NCBI GenBank assembly: GCA_029101005.1
Contig: JAQXQE010000011.1
Coordinates: 1 to 64,000, forward strand
Source: Bacillota bacterium
GTDB taxonomy: Bacteria; Bacillota; Clostridia; Peptostreptococcales; Anaerovoracaceae
Length of the DNA stretch: 64,000 bases
Direction: 5' to 3'
Part shown: positions 62,549-64,000 of the stretch, one piece after another
Layout of the letters: every line of letters begins with the position of its first letter
How positions within the stretch are numbered: position 1 is the first letter of the stretch
Made by a program: the position numbers and the translations under genes
Notes under the pieces: generated by a model
Seen by the model: the letters and a program-made list of their open reading frames with translations, nothing else
What the model was told of the DNA's origin: nothing
The model's database searches: none

Positions 62549-63346
62549 ATGAGCGCTCAGAATAAAGCTGATTCATCGAAGTCAGTCATCATCAACTCGG
62601 TTGATCGAAGCATCAATGTGCTGGAGTATCTCTACAAAGCTGGAGGCGAGACCTCCGTATCTCAGATCAGCAAAGATCTCGATATCTACAAGAGCACAGT
62701 CTTCAGAACACTTGCTACTCTCGAGAACCGAGGTTACGTAGTTCAGAACAAGCTTACCGAGCTTTACTCAATCGGACCTAAGCTTTATGCATATAGTGCG
62801 GTTAATCACAACCACATCATTGCAGAAAGTATCAGACCATATCTTAAGAAGCTCAGCGACCAGTACCGCGAGACCGTTACGTACGGAATACTCACTACTG
62901 ATTTCGACGGCATCTATTCAATCGAGAACATCCTCGCAATACAGTCACGCCACAACCTCGGAATCATCAGCGGTGGCGGTGCCAACCAGCGCGAGTGCTA
63001 CTGCGCTTCACTTGGTAAGTGTCTCCTCGCCTTCGGCGAAGACCTCAACTTAAGCGTATACAAAAGATCTAAGATGGTCAAGTTCACCGAGAACACAATC
63101 ACAAACTATACATCCTTCATGAAGGAACTCGACATCGTTCGCGAGCAGGGATATGCTGTCGACGACGAGGAGAGAGAGATTGGTCTCTTCTGCCTCGGAG
63201 TTCCGATTCTCAACAGCCGTGGCCACGCCGTTGCTGCAATGAGTATGTCCGGTCCAATCGACCGTATTCACGACGACAACTTCGAAGAGAAAATCGAATT
63301 CATGAAGGCTCTCAGTAAGGAGATTAGCGAGAACGTATATCTCTAA
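62549..63346 (+). CDS. IclR-family transcriptional regulator
   Basis: SINVLEYLYKAGGETSVSQISKDLDIYKSTVFRTLATLENRGYV HTH; C-terminal effector domain. Confidence 0.93.
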   Translation: MSAQNKADSSKSVIINSVDRSINVLEYLYKAGGETSVSQISKDLDIYKSTVFRTLATLENRGYVVQNKLTELYSIGPKLYAYSAVNHNHIIAESIRPYLKKLSDQYRETVTYGILTTDFDGIYSIENILAIQSRHNLGIISGGGANQRECYCASLGKCLLAFGEDLNLSVYKRSKMVKFTENTITNYTSFMKELDIVREQGYAVDDEEREIGLFCLGVPILNSRGHAVAAMSMSGPIDRIHDDNFEEKIEFMKALSKEISENVYL

Positions 63347-63375
63347 GCTTCGCTTCTATTATTAATAAGTAAAAG

Positions 63376-63406
63376 AGAAGGAATGCAGATGCTCTGCATT
63401 CCTTCT
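63376..63406. terminator. Bidirectional terminator
   Basis: AGAAGGAATGCAG-ATGCT-CTGCATTCCTTCT. Confidence 0.8.
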
Positions 63407-63423
63407 GTGTTTCTAATAGCTGA

Positions 63424-63978
63424 TTATGCGTCACGTCCAGCTGCGAGCATCTTTACGTTGCCCTCGTTGAACTTACCCTTGCCGTGTGACTCGAAGTACT
63501 TGCACATTGAAGCCTCGAACTCCTCGTATGTGAAGAGATCTGACATTGATGCAAGCTTTCCGAGGAGAACAAGGTTAGCATTGCTTCCTCTGCCGAGCTC
63601 TGTTGCGATATCAGTTGCTGCAACCTCAACAACCTGGATGTCTGATCTGTGTTCCTTGTCCTGATCAAGTGCATTCTTGTTTGTTAGAAGAATAGCACCC
63701 TCTGGCATAGCAGCCTCATATCTCTCGATTGAAGCATCTACAACAGGTCCGTCGTTCTTCATCAGGAATACTACGTCTGGATGATCAGCGTATGGAGAAG
63801 CGATCTTCTCGTCACTGATGATTACATTACACTCTGAATATCCTCCACGCATCTCGTTACCATACTTACATGTCCAAGTGCACTCGAGGTTCTTATCTAC
63901 AGCAGCCTCCATGAGCAGCTTACCGACTGTGAGGACACCCTGTCCACCAAGTCCTACGCAAATAATACGTTTTACCAT
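63424..63978 (-). CDS. Second 2-oxoacid:acceptor oxidoreductase gamma subunit
   Basis: IICVGLGGQGVLTVGKLLMEA, KYGNEMRGGYSEC. Confidence 0.92.
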   Translation of the reverse strand: MVKRIICVGLGGQGVLTVGKLLMEAAVDKNLECTWTCKYGNEMRGGYSECNVIISDEKIASPYADHPDVVFLMKNDGPVVDASIERYEAAMPEGAILLTNKNALDQDKEHRSDIQVVEVAATDIATELGRGSNANLVLLGKLASMSDLFTYEEFEASMCKYFESHGKGKFNEGNVKMLAAGRDA

Positions 63979-64000
63979 TGTTGTCTATCCTCCACTATCT

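Overview
64-kb window of a low-to-mid GC Firmicutes/Clostridia-like chromosome, mostly transcribed from the minus strand. Positions 1 to ~8.42 kb are accessory DNA. This looks like an integrative mobilizable element (tyrosine integrase, excisionase-like protein, XRE repressor, MobC-like protein, MobA/MobL relaxase) lying against the 3' end of guaA. It carries a type II restriction-modification operon (XRE-fused C5 methyltransferase, Eco47II-like endonuclease), with a metallo-beta-lactamase-fold protein and a truncated multi-TM protein in the same gene run. The rest is mainly core genome: guaBA, groESL with a perfect CIRCE, tsaD/rimI/tsaB/tsaE, ftsH/tilS/coaX/dusB, metG, a 2-oxoacid:ferredoxin oxidoreductase operon, lepA/hemW, rpsT, glpK, peptidases and transporters. 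A second, small accessory-looking patch (50.1-51.77 kb) lies beside a tRNA-Glu(CTC). It has a PDDEXK-like protein and an unexplained ~371-bp element bounded by inverted TTCTAGTCCAAA ends, each end duplicated at exactly 61-bp spacing. All product calls come from reading translations and motifs; no database search was run.
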